Positions 36,271 through 47,439 of a stretch of 64,000 nucleotides of DNA are shown piece by piece. Under the pieces are notes generated by a model. The model worked only from the letters and a program-made list of their open reading frames with translations. It had not been told where the DNA came from and did no database searches. Source of the DNA: Aulostomus chinensis (taxonomy: Eukaryota > Chordata > Actinopteri > Syngnathiformes > Aulostomidae); the NCBI GenBank assembly GCA_037954235.1, contig JBBMOA010000007.1, forward strand, positions 19,804,457-19,868,456, read 5' to 3'. Numbering within the stretch: the stretch's first letter is position 1; each line of letters begins with the position of its first letter. The position numbers and the translations under genes are program-made.

Positions 36271-37427
36271 CTGGCATTCACACCCTCAGTTACTCAATTC
36301 TGGATTTTTTTTTCGTTCTAGTTTAGAAGAAGGAAAGTACCTTATTATACACAAATCGGGGGAACCTTTTGTGACTTTAATGAAAACAGCTGATGAGAAA
36401 GTGAGTGGAGGGACATACAACCTACAGCAAGTCCACAGCTCCTCCCCCCAGCCACCAGCCACTGGACTCGTGCCCTGGATACCTGTTGATCCAGCGGTGG
36501 TCCTTCCCTTCCACAGCAAACACTTTCGCGTCCCCTGCACCTTCCCTCCAAGACCCTCACAAAAGGTGCGTGTTAGATTCATATCACAGCATCTTGTGGT
36601 AGCATTATTCAGTGCCATGAATTCATGAACTAAATTTCACCAAAAAAAGACAATTCAAACTTTTTCCATGATGTCATCCTATCTGTGTCAAAATCAAGAG
36701 CTCTTTACTGTGATGCAACAGATGGAATGACCGCTGTTTTGTGGTTCCAAATCATATTGTTCCCTCTCCGTACTGGACCAACTCCATCAATTTGGTCCCT
36801 ATTAATCACTTAGACTCCAAAAGAATGGAAAATAGCACTCGGGTTTAAAAATACTTTATTATCCTTGATTATCTAGGAAGTCCACACCCTTTGGATTACA
36901 CACCTAATTCCACAGAGATTCCCTACAATCTGAGATAAATGAAATACAGTCGTCTTCGAGTGCAAAGCCTTTGGCCATGTTCTTATCAGGCAGGCTGAAC
37001 CGGAGCACCGCTGCATAGTTTGCCTGCAGACTAACAATGAGAGCATAGTAATACCAGCAGCAGCAACCTAGACCAGGCGGACTGGAGGATCTCGGATGTA
37101 TTTTGGTTGGCTGCCAGTCTGAAATTCCTAACGTCCTCCGTTGAGAGTTAGTCACACATTTTAACTTGACAAACAAAGACGAAAAAAAAAGTTCAGTTGG
37201 ATTAACGTTTGGAACTTGTTAGGATGTAAGTGTATCTTAACTTAATTCTAAGTATTAATACTCAACATTCTTTTATACTCTACCAGGCAGCAACAGGTGG
37301 ACCGCAGCCGAAGAACCAGAGGTCAGGAGGAAAGAAGAAACGGAAGCGGCAGCAAGTCCATCGTTCAGTCAGGCGTGACAATTACATGAAACGTATCATC
37401 CAGAAGTCAGTAGAAGGTCCCATGTGA
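28298..37427 (+). CDS. ice2: Little elongation complex subunit 2 (ICE2/NARG2)
   Basis: ICE2 partners ICE1 and ELL in the little elongation complex, which supports RNA polymerase II transcription of small nuclear RNA genes in the nucleus (family knowledge). Coding exons: 28298-28311, 29947-30048, 30168-30483, 30566-30685, 30764-30898, 31091-31207, 31503-31662, 32382-33356, 33446-33615, 33714-33843, 35364-35448, 35696-35746, 36322-36565, 37287-37427. They total 2760 nt, giving 919 residues plus stop; human is about 982. Landmarks shared with human ICE2: FFSRDCYDKYSLAPS near the start, ICELTSLTG, LLDNHGPEF, the VRERSHIYHE stretch, an acidic LVID patch near residue 505, and from about residue 655 the NARG2 C-terminal domain (YEAPEKGNLLYKL, VHVLPKLEYQ, VPCTFPPRP). 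A basic KKKRKR cluster near residues 889-894 resembles a nuclear localisation signal. The start ATG has A at -3 and G at +4. Its first exon codes for only four complete codons. The exon-8 donor (33357, GTTGGT) is weak but is the only one found that keeps the frame. Confidence 0.95.
28312..29946 (+). other. ice2: ice2 intron 1
   Basis: GTGAGT donor at 28312 and TATAAG acceptor ending at 29946, splitting the Trp codon tg/g so that MELVW runs into EDSPVPD. Nearly half of the intron is the antisense L2-type LINE fragment. The first part is CpG-containing and rich in GCTAGC/GTTAGC words, typical of fish promoter-proximal introns. Confidence 0.8.
28850..29556 (-). mobile_element. L2-type LINE fragment (reverse transcriptase ORF tail and 3' UTR)
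   Basis: The minus strand from 29411 to 29070 encodes 113 residues with the C-terminal signature of L2/Maui-type LINE ORF2: ITPVLKSLHWLPVCQRI, ILLLVYKSLNGLGP, LWNKLPEPLR and a terminal FKSGLKTLLF. Upstream on that strand, RLDYCNGVF and LQLIQNAAARVL continue the same protein but in different frames, with the shift at a poly-A run near 29475-29485. After the ORF stop comes a 3' UTR with the ATTTATTTGTATAGCACC box common in fish genomes. The copy is 5'-truncated and dead, and lies antisense in ice2 intron 1. Confidence 0.8.
31663..32381 (+). other. ice2: ice2 intron 7
   Basis: GTATAA donor at 31663 and TTACAG acceptor ending at 32381, phase 1, joining NHGK-G to SSQKKTVYID. It contains a long TG tract at 32104-32167, about 215 nt before the acceptor. 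Nothing else is recognised. Confidence 0.8.
32104..32167. repeat. (TG)n microsatellite in ice2 intron 7
   Basis: About 31 uninterrupted TG units. Confidence 0.95.
33844..35363 (+). other. ice2: ice2 intron 10
   Basis: GTAAAA donor at 33844 and CTGTAG acceptor ending at 35363, joining VSYIG-A to HISAHTSK, which lines up with the human FYVGHIDAFTSK segment. The 1.5 kb hold no recognisable repeat or coding sequence. Confidence 0.8.
36227..36269. repeat. (TG)n tract before ice2 exon 13
   Basis: TG tract ending 52 nt before the acceptor of ice2 exon 13, with a run of T between them. Confidence 0.95.
36566..37286 (+). other. ice2: ice2 intron 13
   Basis: GTGCGT donor at 36566 and ACCAG acceptor ending at 37286. 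It joins the conserved CTFPPRPSQK segment to the basic C-terminal tail (QPKNQRSGGKKKRKRQ). No other feature was seen. Confidence 0.8.
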
Positions 37428-37625
37428 AAGGATCTAATACAACCTTCATATATGCAAGAGTCAGTAGAAAGGAGACCACTGGCAACGTCACAGTTGTCTT
37501 ACAAGAAATTGATTGACTGAAAAATTAAAAGTGACTGCAGACGGCATAGAATCGAGACATTCTACTGTTGAAACTGTGTCTATATTTTCTGTTTTGTCCA
37601 GTAACAGACCTTGTACATGTTGTAA

Positions 37626-37636
37626 AATAAAATAAA
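37626..37636 (+). terminator. ice2: ice2 polyadenylation signals (two overlapping AATAAA)
   Basis: Two overlapping AATAAA hexamers (37626-37631 and 37631-37636) lie about 200 nt after the ice2 stop and are followed by a GT-rich stretch. The short 3' UTR contrasts with the long one of rora. Confidence 0.75.
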
Positions 37637-37639
37637 CCT

Positions 37640-38525
37640 GAAGTTTTCTTAAGGGCCTGTGATGATAATCTTTATTACACAGAAGTACATTGTGCTGTGC
37701 AAACGCAGGCTAAGACAACACCTTGAATATCTTCTGAAGCTGCAGCGCTCCAGTGACTTTTGAAAATGTGTGTTGGAAAAGTATAACAAAGCTTTTGAGC
37801 TCCATTGCAGTGAAAGAGTTCTCTGCTTGTTCAACAGGGTGGAGTCATGAGAGGATGGAAAGGGGAGGGAATGTTCATCTGGGGAGGTGAAAGGGGAAGA
37901 CTTTTTTTTTTTTTCCCCTGTCTGAAGCACAGTGTCGTTAGAACTCCACACCCATTCCTCCAGAACATCAACATCTCCATCTACTCTGTCAACTTCTACC
38001 AATTAGGTAAGTTAACCATCATCACACATTTTCATATACAGCTGTATGGCCAAGTACTTTGGTAACTTAAGTAACTTTATGTAATCAGCAGAAATATGTA
38101 TAGACTTTTTGAACTTGTAACCATGACGAATAGCTCGTATTTCACTTCATTTCCATGAGGTTTGAGCAAACCTGTGTTCTGGTGTTTTGCGGAACATTAT
38201 GAGTACTCTGTGTGACCTCATAAAACCTCTCTAGTCTGTGTGTGAATGTCGTCATACCAAGCAGCAGCAGAGTATTACTTTTCCAGGGTGTGTCTCTTTG
38301 GGCTTGATGTTGAGGATGTGTGTCAGAATGAAAGAGGATAAGAAAGTTGGTGGCTTCACAGATGTATTTTATCAAATATTCATACGATTTGGTGATGTTG
38401 CTATGGTAACTGTTAGGAAAACTCAACTGCGACACAAAGGAATAACTTAAGACTTTTGCTCAGGGGCTTGGTAGGTGATTGTATCAAGACAAAACAAACG
38501 TGACCTGTTCTCTCACTTTTTACAG
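37640..38525 (+). other. anxa2: ice2-anxa2 spacer with candidate anxa2 promoter and 5' UTR exon
   Basis: Between the ice2 polyadenylation signals and the anxa2 start exon (acceptor TTACAG ending at 38525) there is under 1 kb. A strong donor-like site, TTAG/GTAAGT, lies at 38006/38007. The anxa2 start exon has an acceptor only six bases before its ATG, so a noncoding exon 1 ending near 38006 is plausible. The promoter would then sit within a few hundred bases of the ice2 3' end. The position of exon 1 is inferred. Confidence 0.35.
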
Positions 38526-38531
38526 GACAAA

Positions 38532-41500
38532 ATGGCTATGGTATCTGAGTTTCTGGGTCAGCTGTGTCTCAACACTGGGGTAAAGTCATGCATCTTTTTT
38601 TTTTTTCTTTTTTTTTTTTAATGCTTTAAACTCACATAAAATACTGTAAAACTGACGACCTCAATCTAATACCTCCCGCTCATTTGCATTCTTCAGTCCC
38701 TGGAACCCAAATACCCCACTGTTGTTCCTGCTTTGGACTTTGACTCCGACACAGACGCCGCCAGAATAGACACTGCTATCAAAACCAAAGGCAAGATTCT
38801 CAACATGTTGCGCAAAAAGAAAAAAAAAAAAATCTGTGTATGCTTTTGAAACTTCTCTCAACGAATGAGTTGCTGGTATTTGTGAGTCAGCATCCTGGCG
38901 TCCATGCCTCAGTGCTGGCAGAGCTCTGCTGAAGCCACTCACTGAAAGCCACTGGACACGTTTCTACTGCCAAACACTGCAATGACCCACCATTTTGTTG
39001 TGAAGAATATCTTTTGTTACATTGACTGTGTCGTCGTCTTCTCAAAAGTTATGTCGTACTGGTGCAAACACCCACCAGGATGTAACAAACCTACTCTTAA
39101 GTTAATCTTGTTAGATGTTACATGTAAACACTTTGTTATGATGACTCAAAAGATGGTGCACAGAATTTGGAACCCAGTAATTATCAGTTTCTAAGCTATT
39201 CCTTGTCAGATTTGAGCTATTTAAACTATGCGTACCCTTGTCAGGAGGACAGTTTGAGATGTCTGAGGTCACCCAAAAAGTGTATTTTGCCTTTCAAGTA
39301 CTCACAGATAGGTTTCCTGATGTGACTTTTACACTCCTTCATTACTACTTTGTCACTACAGAATGTAGAAAGAGCCAGCCAGATACATTTAGCTTGAAGC
39401 GAATAGCAACTGAGGGCTAACAACAGCAAAAGCTACCCAAGAAATGTCAGTTAATGAACTCTATTCCAGGAGACTTCTAGTTTTTTACTCAATCATAGTG
39501 TTTGTGGATTACTGAGCATACAGCTGCATAAAGAAGACGAGAGTTATACCAGACGATGAGTTTGAAAGCAGACGTTTTCGGACAGTTTGTCTTGGTTAGC
39601 AGTTGGTCGCTGAAAGCCTCAAGCGTCAAACTTTCTTTGCAGGAGGAAAATGAACATCTTTGAGTCCAATTGAAAGGTAAAATACACTTTTTGGGTGAAT
39701 TATTGCTGTCAGTTTTGTGTTTATGTGTGCACCTTAAAAATATAAAGCAATGAGAGCCTGATAACGTTACAGAACTTCATCCTGTTTGACCTCTCAATAT
39801 TCATTTCGCGTCAGCTGTCCTTTCGAGGAAATTACACAATATCACATAATTTCCGGAGACTGAATTCTGACTCCAAGTCTTTTCATTTTTTCAGAACTCA
39901 GAAATGTATTTTCATATACCAACACATCTGTCTCTCTGTAGGAGTGGATGAGCAGACCATCATTGATATCCTCACAAAGAGGACCTATTCCCAGAGGAGG
40001 GACATCGCCTTCGCATACGAAAGGAGGGTGAAGAAGGTACAGCAGGCTGATTCTGTGATGCTGTAGACAGAAGAGAGATGCACATTCATCTCAGCCAGAG
40101 GGAAGTTTTTTGATACAGACCTCTTTTTTTTTTTTTTTAATAAATCTTATTTATAGATTACTGGATTCTGACCTGTTTCTCCTAACCCTCCTCATTAGTA
40201 GGAAGGAAAAAATTAAATCAGACTTAGTCAAATTATCTTGTCTAGTTTGTGCATAACAATAAAAAAAGACAGGTAGGAGTTCTTTGCTGTGCCCGTAGGC
40301 TTCTACACTCTGAGAACAGATCAAATACAGAGTTGAGTCTTCAATTTGATCCCTGAGACGTATTGTAGAGGCTCAGATAGAAACCAACCAAGATTTCTTT
40401 TTTTAATCTTACTGTTATCACAAGATTTGATCGCTTCAGACGGAGTATTTTTAGATAAATCTGCATTAAACAAGCTCAAAAGCTAAATATGAGGAGGGGG
40501 AAAAAATGGTCAAAAGTCTCACTCTGCGTGATATTGTTGTGTTTTTAGGACATGATCGCGGCCCTGAAGGGAGCACTCTCCGGCTCTCTGGAGTCCGTGA
40601 TCCTCGGACTGATGAAAAGTACAACCCAGTACGACGCCTCGGAGATTAGAGGAGCTATCAAGGTCTGGGATGTGGATTGCGTCATTTGAATTTTACAGTG
40701 ATTCAACAGAATGCTTACACTGCCCTCTTCTGGAGAAAATTTATAATGCAGCCTTTTCTTCAACAGCACCTGGAGTTGCTTGAATCTGAGAAACATCATG
40801 ATTAAAAAATAAGGAAGTTTTTGTGTCTTTCAGGGATTAGGAACAGATGAAGAAACACTGATTGAGATTTTGTGCTCGCGCAGCAACAGTGAGCTGGTGG
40901 AGATCAAGCAGGTCTATAAGGAGTGTAAGTAAGTTAGTAATTAAATCTAAAACAAGCAGCCCATGCATTCCTAGAAAAGGACAATGAAGATCTAACCTAT
41001 CTGAGCTTTTGCCTGCACAAAATATCATACTGCCACCAGCTGCTATCTCCACATAGCATCTTGAAATCACTCAATCCTCAAAAATGAAAATACTGTTTCG
41101 CAGGGATCAAGAAGGATTTGGATAAAGATGTAGCTGGTGACACTTCTGGGAACTTTGCTAAACTGCTGCTGGCTCTGGTGCAGGTGAGACCTGTCGCTGC
41201 CTGCCTGTGTGATTTCTGAAACAAACTCGTGCGATAAGTGTCCTGATCTGACCCGAGTCCCACCTTCCCTCTACTCAGACGAAGAGAGACGAACCGTCTG
41301 CCATTGTAGACTATGAGAAGATCGATGAAGATGCCAGAGTAAGTTGCCCATTTTCCTTCCTCCTCCAATAAATGTCAAATCAAAAAAGGGCCTTGAGTGC
41401 CACGAAGTCACCTCGAAGGAAAAAGTATATATTTTAAGACCAAATGTTTCACTGATGGATCATGAAAATACTGAGCAATTTTACGTGATAACAAATAAAA

Positions 41501-42796
41501 ACACATGTAAATTGCAGCCCTATTGTCCTGATATTCATAAGGAGAATATTTATGACATAATAAAATGAAAAATTTGTGAAAATGACAACTAATTGGAATA
41601 CAAAGAAGTCCTCCTTCCCAGAATAATACAGTATATTCATTTTGTATTCAATATCTAATAGTTATCTCAGGACTCAAGAACGTTTTGTGACTAAAGGGGA
41701 ACATTTTTAAATTGAATGTCTCGTAACCTTCTTACACTGCACCGAACAGAAGCTGAAAAAAAATCGTAAAATTACAAATGACTTTGCCGACTATCTGGTG
41801 TCATTCGTACCGCCGATCATTCGGCACAGCCGATATTTTCATCACAACTTGAACGCTTTATTAGGGGAACTGAATTTTTCTTCTTCTGATCAGAAACTCT
41901 TTGAAGCCGGAGTGAAGAATAAAGGAACTGACGTGGCAACGTGGATCTCCATCATGTCTGAGAGGAGCATCCCCCACCTGCAGAAAGGTATGACAGCACT
42001 GTCAGACAACTACCGAAATCTGATTTTTCTTTTAAAATTGTTTTGTAACAACTAGAAAATAAACTTAAACCAAGCCTTCTGTTTTTACGTATTAGTGTTT
42101 CAGAGGTACAAGACTTACAGCCCCTACGACATGGAGGAGAGCATCATGAAGGAGGTTAAAGGAGACTTGCAAAAGTCTTTCCTGGCACTCGGTATGTTTA
42201 TCGTTATTATCAGTATTATTAAAAAATGACAAGAGCAAGATGTTTATTAGGGATGTTTCTTTTCATTTTCTTTTGTTCCAGTTCAGTGCTTTACAAACAA
42301 ACAGCTGTACTTTGCCAACAAGCTGCACGACGCCATGAAGGTAGTTACATTTACTGCTCCTCTTCTTTTGAAGGAACTTTAGAGGTACATTTTCTTGTGA
42401 AAGTACTAATTTCCTGCAGGATTCCAGAATCTCAAGCTGGCAAAAGTTGTCTTACAAGGGTGTTGCATCAGCCGTGGTAGTGAAGTGTGGAGCACGTACA
42501 ACTAAAGTGCTGACTTGTGTTTGTGTGCTCAGAGTAAGGGAGCCAAGGAAAAGGTAGTGACCAGAATCATCGTGTCCCGTTGTGAGGTGGACCTGAAGAA
42601 GATCAGCTCTGAATACAAGACCCACTATGGACAGTCCCTTCAAAAGACCATCATGGTAGGCGAACGACGCGGTGATGCAGTGACGTACGCCGCAGGCGGT
42701 TCCATCATCTCTAATCTGGTTCTGTTGCGTCTGCAGGAACACACTAAGGGAGACTATCAGAAGGTTCTGCTGAGCCTGTGTGGACCAGAGCAGTGA
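38532..42796 (+). CDS. anxa2: Annexin A2
   Basis: Calcium-dependent phospholipid-binding protein that, with S100A10, acts in membrane-actin contacts, exocytosis and plasmin generation (family knowledge). Exons: 38532-38579, 38697-38790, 39942-40036, 40549-40662, 40834-40924, 41104-41183, 41279-41338, 41894-41987, 42096-42191, 42282-42340, 42533-42655, 42737-42796. They total 1014 nt, giving 337 residues plus stop; human has 339. The N terminus MAMVSEFLGQLCLNTG keeps the amphipathic S100A10-binding pattern. Four annexin repeats follow: repeat 1 (KGVDEQTIIDILTKR), repeat 2 with a full KGLGTDEE loop, repeat 3 with KNKGTDVATW and VFQRYKTYSPYDM, and repeat 4 with SKGAKEK, ending in TKGDYQKVLLSLCG. 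Repeat 4 departs from the calcium-binding consensus. The start codon has A at -3 and G at +4, and its exon begins at 38526. Intron 2 uses a GC donor at 38791; all other introns are GT-AG. A fish anxa2a/anxa2b distinction cannot be made here. Confidence 0.96.
38791..39941 (+). other. anxa2: anxa2 intron 2 with GC donor
   Basis: The exon ends AAAG and the intron starts GCAAGA at 38791; the acceptor CTGTAG ends at 39941. Phase 1 joins IKTKG to VDEQTI exactly as in other annexin A2 proteins, and no GT nearby keeps that frame. The GC-type donor has good flanking consensus. The 1.15-kb intron holds no recognisable repeat family. Confidence 0.85.
40037..40548 (+). other. anxa2: anxa2 intron 3
   Basis: GTACAG donor at 40037 and TTTTAG acceptor ending at 40548, joining ERRVKK to DMIAALKGAL. 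Poly-T and AT-rich sequence only. A similarly featureless intron lies at 41339-41893 before the repeat-3 exon. Confidence 0.8.
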
Positions 42797-42971
42797 AACC
42801 ATCCTCGTTATGAAGAGCAGGGGATGTGCGTAGACGGGCGGTAACTGGACCTGAATATCTCACTTGAAACAAACAAACTTTTCTAGATGCAAAATTCAAG
42901 AAGAGAAAATGTATATTTCTGAAACATGATGAATTGTTGTCACAGCTTCATTTTGATACACCAAAAATAGC

Positions 42972-42977
42972 AATAAA
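42972..42977 (+). terminator. anxa2: anxa2 polyadenylation signal
   Basis: AATAAA 176 nt after the anxa2 stop codon, followed by GTTGCTTTATTTG, a good GT/T-rich downstream element. This gives a short 3' UTR. Confidence 0.8.
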
Positions 42978-42997
42978 GTTGCTTTATTTGAGATCCC

Positions 42998-45900
42998 CAT
43001 GCTTTCCCTGCACCCACTTATTTCCACCACATGTAGGCTTTTGTTTTGTACCTGTAGTTTCCATCCATGTCCTTTAGAGGGCGTTACAGTTGCATTAAAA
43101 AAAGTAGCTGCAGCCTCTCTGCGGGGCCTCACACATCTGCTAAAGAAATGCAAAAATGTCAAAGAATTTAATTAAATATTAGATCCCAAATTAGATTTTT
43201 ACGTCAATCATTTCATATCCAAAATTCACATGAATTACAACAGCTATATAAACAACATTTTATTTTACCATCTGATGTTTCTTAAATAATTGTGTTCAAA
43301 ATTCCAAAATTCATCTCCAGCGTTTCCAAAGACTTGTCTACACAGAGCCATGTGTGATCCATACAGTATGATTTTATTCCAAAAAAAATTTATGAAAAAT
43401 CTTCCTCATTTTTCCACTCTGAGGTTCTATGAAGATGATTTAATCATTAGTGTGTTTTTCTGTGTTTGTTTGGTGCTAATATTTTAATTAAAAATGTTAA
43501 TTTTACCTCCGGCAAAGATCATTTGCATACCACTAAACAAGCGTCTATACAGTGTGTTTCTGCTGTTTAGTTTGTGGTCTCTCAGGATAAAATAACCACC
43601 ACAGTGTTGTCAAGGCATTCCTACTGAAGTATAAGAAAAAAAATAGCCCCAAAAGGCAAGATCAGTTCTGCTGAACACAGCGACGAGGAAGAGGATGTGA
43701 AGAGGAGCGCGCTGACTTAATAATCTAATGAAAATGAAGCATCCCGAAATGAGAGAAGACCATCCATTATTGTGAGAGAAATAATGCTTCTCTTATATTT
43801 TCACTGGTTGAGTAGCTGACAATAGAAATGGGGCTTCAAATTTTAACAAGGCGTTGATTTATGATCATTTTGCAATAATACTGATGAGAACATTAGCCCT
43901 TTGTGGTGGTTTATGTTTATAGGCAATAGAAAAATAAAATATAGCGTAAAGTAAGGTAAAACAGTATTTTTTGCAAAGCGGGGAGTGAAATTTATGCGTG
44001 AATGTGGTGACAGATTAATCTCTGCATCATAAAGAGGAAAGTACCACCATATTTTTCCCTTTTTTTTATATGGATGTACAACATGCTGTTCTGTTCAAGG
44101 CCAGCCCGTAGGGACCTCCAGCAAACCCAAGGGGAACTCTCTTCTCAATTGAAACGATGCAATTTACTGTCCCAAACGCTGGCACTTCATCATTCAGAGG
44201 ACTTTAACCCCATGAATGTCAAACACAGAGCACGCAGGGAAGGAGATGGAATACTTCACATTAGCATAGCAACAAGAGCCAAATACTCTAAAGCTTTAAA
44301 AAAAAAAGTGAAGTTTTCCATCTCTGGTTGGATGGTTGCACAATCTTAAGAAAGAAGTGGCCATTCCCAGCTGTCACACGCTGCTGTATCATCTTCATTT
44401 TCAGCCTTTAAGGTCACACAGCCGGTTCTGTCTTCTGATACTTGTCCCAGTTATCATGAACATGTGGAAAACGACCCATCCTCCTCCTCCTCCTCCTTCA
44501 CCTCCCAGATAAAGCCCAGGCAGTGCTTCAGGCATCCAGCAGCATTAAAGTTTCACAGTACAGCTGTAGAGCTGCTGCCGGCCCGCCAGACATACCAACT
44601 GCACATTGGGAAGGTATTAGTTTGTGCTTTTTATTAATTCATTGCATTGAGAAGACCTTGCAACTTAGAGAAGCGACAGTTTCTTAACATTTATTTTCAT
44701 TCCTCTCTCCTTGACACATCTGAACCCGGCTCAGTATTTCTTTCTTTTTTTTTTTGTGCAAAGTGCCAGAGGGTGTTTAATTATATAGTAGGAGGCCACA
44801 GAGGTCTGCTTTTAATTGTGTGCATCTGTGTGTGTCTGTTTGTGTGAGTGTGTTAGCCTGCAGCTCTGTAGGTCGCAGGAATACGCTAAATGAGAACTCC
44901 TACAGGCAAAGCTTGAAGACCCACTCCCTCCACACAGCTACAGAGCACAGAGTTTGATTAATATTTTCTCAATTATCATTATTTAATTCAGCAAAACCAC
45001 GGTATCGTCAGTCAAAGTGCGGCCTTTTGTCTCTTTGCTGCTGAATATCCTGGCTCATTAAGGGCTCAGAGAGAGAGAGAGAGAGATCCTGTCTATGGTA
45101 AATAAGAGGCTGCTGCCCCGGGGAGAACTGGCACCATACTGAAGGACATCTCCTTCTAAAGAATGGCGCGCTGCTGATGTTTCTCTGCTCAGACCACAGA
45201 GTCAGATCCTCCGCCTCTGGCATCGTCAGGCCCACTTCCTTTTATGAGGCTCAAACTGAGACAACAGCGCAGGCAGATGAGCGCTGTGCACTCGTCATGC
45301 CATCAGTCTGCCTCCTTTGTACAGCAGACTGATGATTGAAACAACATAAGAAAGCAGAATAAGGCCTGTCTCCTCTTGAGTTCTGGCTGCAGTCAGTCCA
45401 TCTGCAGACAAAAAAAGACATACAGAGAAGTTTATAAAAGAGCTCAGTGTATGTGCAACACTATTTATGTCTTTGAAGAGTTCAGCTTCTGTCATCTTGA
45501 GAGGCTGAAAACATTCTCAGAGGCTTCTGGAGCGCTTTCTGTAGTTTCTGCATTCAATTCCAGAGTTATTTAAAGTACTTAATTGAATATATATTGTATA
45601 AATATCAATTGTTGTTCTGTAGAGAGTTATAGTGGAGGCATTAATTTAGGTTCCGTCTTGTTTTTTTCCCTGAATCCATACATCGAGACTAAAGTGGAGC
45701 AATTATTGGAAAGCTCCATCGTTCGTGCTCAACCAGATGTTTCTGAGCGACGGCAGCGACAGCTAGAAGTTCCAGCATCCAATTTAGTTTTCTTCAAAAC
45801 TGAATTATGTATTTTCAATCTGGCTTCTATGTTATTTTGCACTTTCAGATGCAGTCGGGTTTTTTTTTTTTAAGAACTTTTTTTTCCAAATTCAAGTTTA

Positions 45901-47401
45901 TGTGAAGGATTATATTTGTGCTAGGTGTAATTTTCATTTGAAAATCATCTAGAATGATGTCATGAGTGAAAAGTCGAATATCAAATAAAAAGACACAATC
46001 GATTTAGTATTGATTCACAATCCTTTAGAATCACAATTCCAGGTTAATCGATTATAGTATCAAATTAGGAGATGAGTGTATCATTCCATTAAATTACACA
46101 GTATAGTTTAGCCCCAATAAATCCACAGGATTATTTTTGAATTTTTGCAACATAACACTAAATATTCTTTACAATTATTTAATAGCAATGTGAAGCATTT
46201 GAAGTATTATATTAACACATAAGTCTACTGAATTAATACCTCTGGACTGGAGAAACGTTACACACCAGCGACGTGATTCCTTTTGTCTTCTACGTCAACT
46301 CAATCCCATCTGATCCTGATCACAATCCAGTTTGTTTTAAATCCTGGAAACTAACTCGACTTTTCCCTGACATCAGCAAGTTTTCGCCGCTCAGGGCTGG
46401 ACTGTATGCTGAGGTTTCTCTTTGCTTGAAGCTTTCTCTCTGTTGCCAAAGAAGGGATGAGAATACCCCGCAGTGGCCGGTTAACCTTCACGTCTCCTAT
46501 CTGGATCCACTATCTCCTTCCTCCTTGAGTCGGCCCACAGAGATAACCCTCATCCCCTACTGCCCCTCGCCAGGCTGACAAAGAGCTGCACCTGCTAAGA
46601 TTGTTGTGTTCCGTTTCGGTCTGCTCACGTATCGGGGACGCTCATTAAGGAAGGTTTCCGTTTCATATCACACAGGATGTAAAAAAAGATATATATGGGT
46701 GCTGTGTGTGTGCGTGTGTGTGTGTGCAGCTCAATCTTTTGATGGGGCTCTGTGGCCCTCAGCCAGATGCACTAATGATAATTTTCTGTGAAGTGGTTGT
46801 AATGGTCTTGCCCTGGCTTCAACAGCTCTGTTGTTTGCACATGCTACTAGATCAGTTCTGAGCTGTGTACTTTGCAGAGGTGATGATAATATAGGAAGAA
46901 CTGCGAAAGGGGGAGGAGAAAGTCTTTACCAGCGTGGCATATTAATATTTATTTACACCATGGCTAATAAGATGTGTGCTCGGCAGCTAGGTGAGGCAGA
47001 ATGATGTTAGGTAATTAAACTGCTTTGCTTTCGATTCATCCATTATCCATACTCAAGCCTGCATACATAATGTAATAATATAAAATAAGGCTTGTTGCAG
47101 GGATGGATGAGGTGACCATTCTGGGCTGTTTTGACACTCAGAGCCTGCTGTAAATCATGTGACAAAGCAGACAAAATGTATAGAACTTGTTTGTGATAAA
47201 TTTGGGGGATTCGAAGAGGAGAGACTGCAATTTGTGCACAAACACACTCATTTGTGTGTCAACATTTGTTTTCCAACCTTCTAACCTGTTGGAGGTTCAG
47301 GATTGACTGACTAATCCATGTTGTCATGATGCTTAATCCCATCTAGTGAAGGCAGACCCTGTCATCCACGTCCTTGTCGAACTGGCCAGTGGACCCTACA
47401 C

Positions 47402-47439
<38 letters not shown>

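Noticed and set aside
46273..46578. A 101-codon open frame in the downstream desert
   Set aside because: No recognisable motif and no supporting promoter, splice or polyadenylation context.
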